Source: Enemella evansiae
Lineage (GTDB): Bacteria > Actinomycetota > Actinomycetes > Propionibacteriales > Propionibacteriaceae
Assembly: GCF_002250705.1 (NCBI RefSeq)
Contig: NZ_NMVP01000008.1
Span: 21,253-85,252 of the forward strand
Direction: 5' to 3'
DNA length: 64,000 nucleotides
Made by a program: the position numbers and the translations under genes
In this document: piece by piece, positions 62,821 to 64,000 of the stretch
Numbering within the stretch: the stretch's first letter is position 1
Layout of the letters: the number at the start of each line of letters is the position of its first letter
The notes under the pieces: model-generated
Seen by the model: the letters and a program-made list of their open reading frames with translations, nothing else
What the model was told of the DNA's origin: nothing
Databases searched by the model: none

Positions 62821-63684
62821 TCAGGGCAGGGTGTACGCCCGGCCACGGCGGACCACCAGACCGTCGGCGAGCAGCGATTCGAGCGCCCGGGTGCGTTGCA
62901 CCGGGTCGTCCCAGACCAGATCGAGGCGGGCCGCGGGGACCGGGTCCTCGGCATCGCGGAGCACCTCGAGCAGCCGGCCGCGGACCTGCCGATCGGTGCC
63001 GGCATAGGTCTGCCCGCGCCGCGGCGGGCCGTCGTGGGTGGGGCGACCCGCGGCGTACCAGGCACAGCGGTCCCGGATCGGGCAGTCGCCGCATTTCGGC
63101 CGGGCCGCGGTGCAGATCAGCGCACCGAGTTCCATCACCGCCGCCGACCAGCGCGCCGCATCCTCGGCCGGCCAGAGCTCGGCCGCGAGCCGCCGCTCGG
63201 CCGCGGTCGGGGTGTTCGCCGGGAACTCGACACCGCTGATCGCCCGTGCCAGCACGCGGCGCACATTGGTGTCCAGCACCACCTCGCCGCCGCCGAAGGC
63301 GAATGCCGAGACCGCCGCGGCGGTGTAGGAACCGACCCCGGGCAGGGCGAGCAGCTCGTCGTGATCGCTCGGTACCTCGCCGTCGTGGCGTTCGACTATC
63401 GCGACGGCCGCGGCATGCAGCCGCAGCGCCCGCCGCGGATAACCGAGCCGGCCCCACATCCGGACCGCCTCACCGGGCGGATCGGCGGCCAGCGCGGCGG
63501 GGGTGGGCCAGCGCGCCAGCCAGGCCCGCCACGGTTCGAGCACCCGGGAGACCGGGGTCTGCTGAAGCATGAACTCACTGACCAGCACCGGCCAGCCCGC
63601 CGCGCCGCGCCAGGGCAGATCCCGAGCGGCCTCGGCGAACCACGCCACCACTGCCTGCACCAGTTCCGCGCGCTCCTCGTCCAC
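62821..63684 (-). CDS. mutY: A/G-specific adenine glycosylase
   Basis: A 287-aa HhH-GPD DNA glycosylase that removes adenine opposite 8-oxoguanine. It has LPWRG near the N-terminus, SEFMLQQTPVSRVLEPWRAWL, the helix-hairpin-helix LPGVGSYTAAAVSAFAFG with catalytic Asp in VLDTNVRRVLAR, and the iron-sulfur cluster CTAARPKCGDCPIRDRC. The C-terminal NUDIX-like domain is short. GTG 63684 is preferred over 63738 because TATCCT lies exactly 7 nt before it. Synteny with clpC agrees with M. tuberculosis. Confidence 0.92.
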   Translation of the reverse strand: MDEERAELVQAVVAWFAEAARDLPWRGAAGWPVLVSEFMLQQTPVSRVLEPWRAWLARWPTPAALAADPPGEAVRMWGRLGYPRRALRLHAAAVAIVERHDGEVPSDHDELLALPGVGSYTAAAVSAFAFGGGEVVLDTNVRRVLARAISGVEFPANTPTAAERRLAAELWPAEDAARWSAAVMELGALICTAARPKCGDCPIRDRCAWYAAGRPTHDGPPRRGQTYAGTDRQVRGRLLEVLRDAEDPVPAARLDLVWDDPVQRTRALESLLADGLVVRRGRAYTLP

Positions 63685-63691
63685 ATCGGCG

Positions 63692-63697
63692 AGGATA
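63692..63697 (-). promoter_or_regulatory. -10 box (TATCCT) of mutY, leaderless type
   Basis: On the minus strand TATCCT is followed by exactly 7 nt and the GTG start at 63684. Confidence 0.5.
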
Positions 63698-63766
63698 TGT
63701 CGCCAAAATGTAATTCTTGGGCGTGGCTTGCCGCGCACTGGCGGGCTGGTTACCTACTCTGCGTCC

Positions 63767-64000
63767 ATGGGCGGACTCTTTCACCCCATCGGCCCCGAGG
63801 CCGAGGAGACCTACTGGCTGCGACGCGGCGCCGTGCTCATCGTCCTGGTTGCGGTCCTGGTGGGGGCGGGCTTCATGATCAGCAGCATCAGCCAGGCGAT
63901 CTCCGGGCCGGCCCAGCCGGCCGCGGCACCGCCCGCCGATCCGGCGGCCCCGGCCCCGGCCCCGGCCGACGAGACCCCCGCGCCGACCCCGGCCCCTACA
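63767..64000 (+). CDS. membrane-anchored Pro/Ala-rich protein (3' end outside window)
   Basis: The first 78 codons of an unfinished gene. It starts MGGLFHPIGPEAEETYWLRR, has one membrane helix at about residues 21-42 (GAVLIVLVAVLVGAGFMI), then an Ala/Pro-rich spacer of 30 or more residues outside the membrane. No domain is visible yet. TACTCT lies 6 nt before the ATG. It is divergent from mutY; in mycobacteria a membrane protein gene also lies near mutY. Confidence 0.7.
   Translation, partial: MGGLFHPIGPEAEETYWLRRGAVLIVLVAVLVGAGFMISSISQAISGPAQPAAAPPADPAAPAPAPADETPAPTPAPT

Overview
The window is high-GC actinobacterial chromosome. Lsr2, a mycothiol-dependent-type maleylpyruvate isomerase, a Lys-rich TopA tail and the gene order all point to Actinobacteria. 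The neighbourhood looks most like Propionibacteriales, but the genus cannot be fixed from the sequence alone. From about 25 to 64 kb the backbone follows, from memory, the Mycobacterium tuberculosis Rv3628-Rv3587c order: ppa, dacB, DUF2342 metalloprotease, tilS, hpt, ftsH, folE-folP-folB-folK, DUF3180, lsr2, clpC, mutY. Several islands interrupt that order.

Layout. 0-4.6 kb: gentisate catabolism, with a divergent IclR regulator, an aromatic-acid transporter, gentisate dioxygenase, fumarylpyruvate hydrolase and maleylpyruvate isomerase. 4.7-12.8 kb: topA, an MFS exporter, a CYTH/CHAD-like protein, tmk-holB and a DoxX protein. 12.8-19.1 kb: a secreted peptidase, modA with a TOBE regulator but no modBC, a YceI protein, a class IV aminotransferase, a MerR regulator, an SDR, a YjbR protein and tRNA-Thr(CGT). 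19.2-21.2 kb: a DUF222/HNH nuclease gene between perfect 45-bp inverted repeats. 21.2-26 kb: an acyl-CoA ligase, a kinase-like protein whose H-box His is Asp, and a ppa-methyltransferase-SixA operon. 26-40 kb: cell-wall enzymes, tilS-hpt, ftsH, a CPBP protease, a MetP/MetS-type transporter and the folate operon. 40-42.5 kb: a divergent NuoD-like protein paired with an NDUFAF7/MidA-type methyltransferase, then lsr2.

43.09-52.85 kb is a complete Tn552-like transposon of 9,761 bp. It has imperfect 48-bp terminal inverted repeats, a 9-bp target duplication, a serine resolvase with a candidate res site, a DD(35)E transposase and a TniB-like ATPase. It splits a chromosomal gene that would otherwise encode about 309 aa. 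Its cargo resembles the staphylococcal cst system for persulfide/sulfane-sulfur stress: a CstR-like repressor, CstB-like persulfide dioxygenase-rhodanese, TauE exporter, three rhodanese proteins, thioredoxin, DUF302, a DsrE-like protein and an MFS transporter. CsoR-type palindromes lie at its promoters.

53.3-64 kb: a MatC-type carrier and PrpF isomerase with a divergent LysR regulator, signal peptidase I, clpC, small membrane proteins, an EamA exporter, a GNAT acetyltransferase, mutY and the start of a further membrane protein. No protein-coding gap exceeds 300 bases. Many genes overlap by ATGA or GTGA. At least seven starts lie exactly 7 nt after a TANNNT box, which suggests leaderless transcripts.
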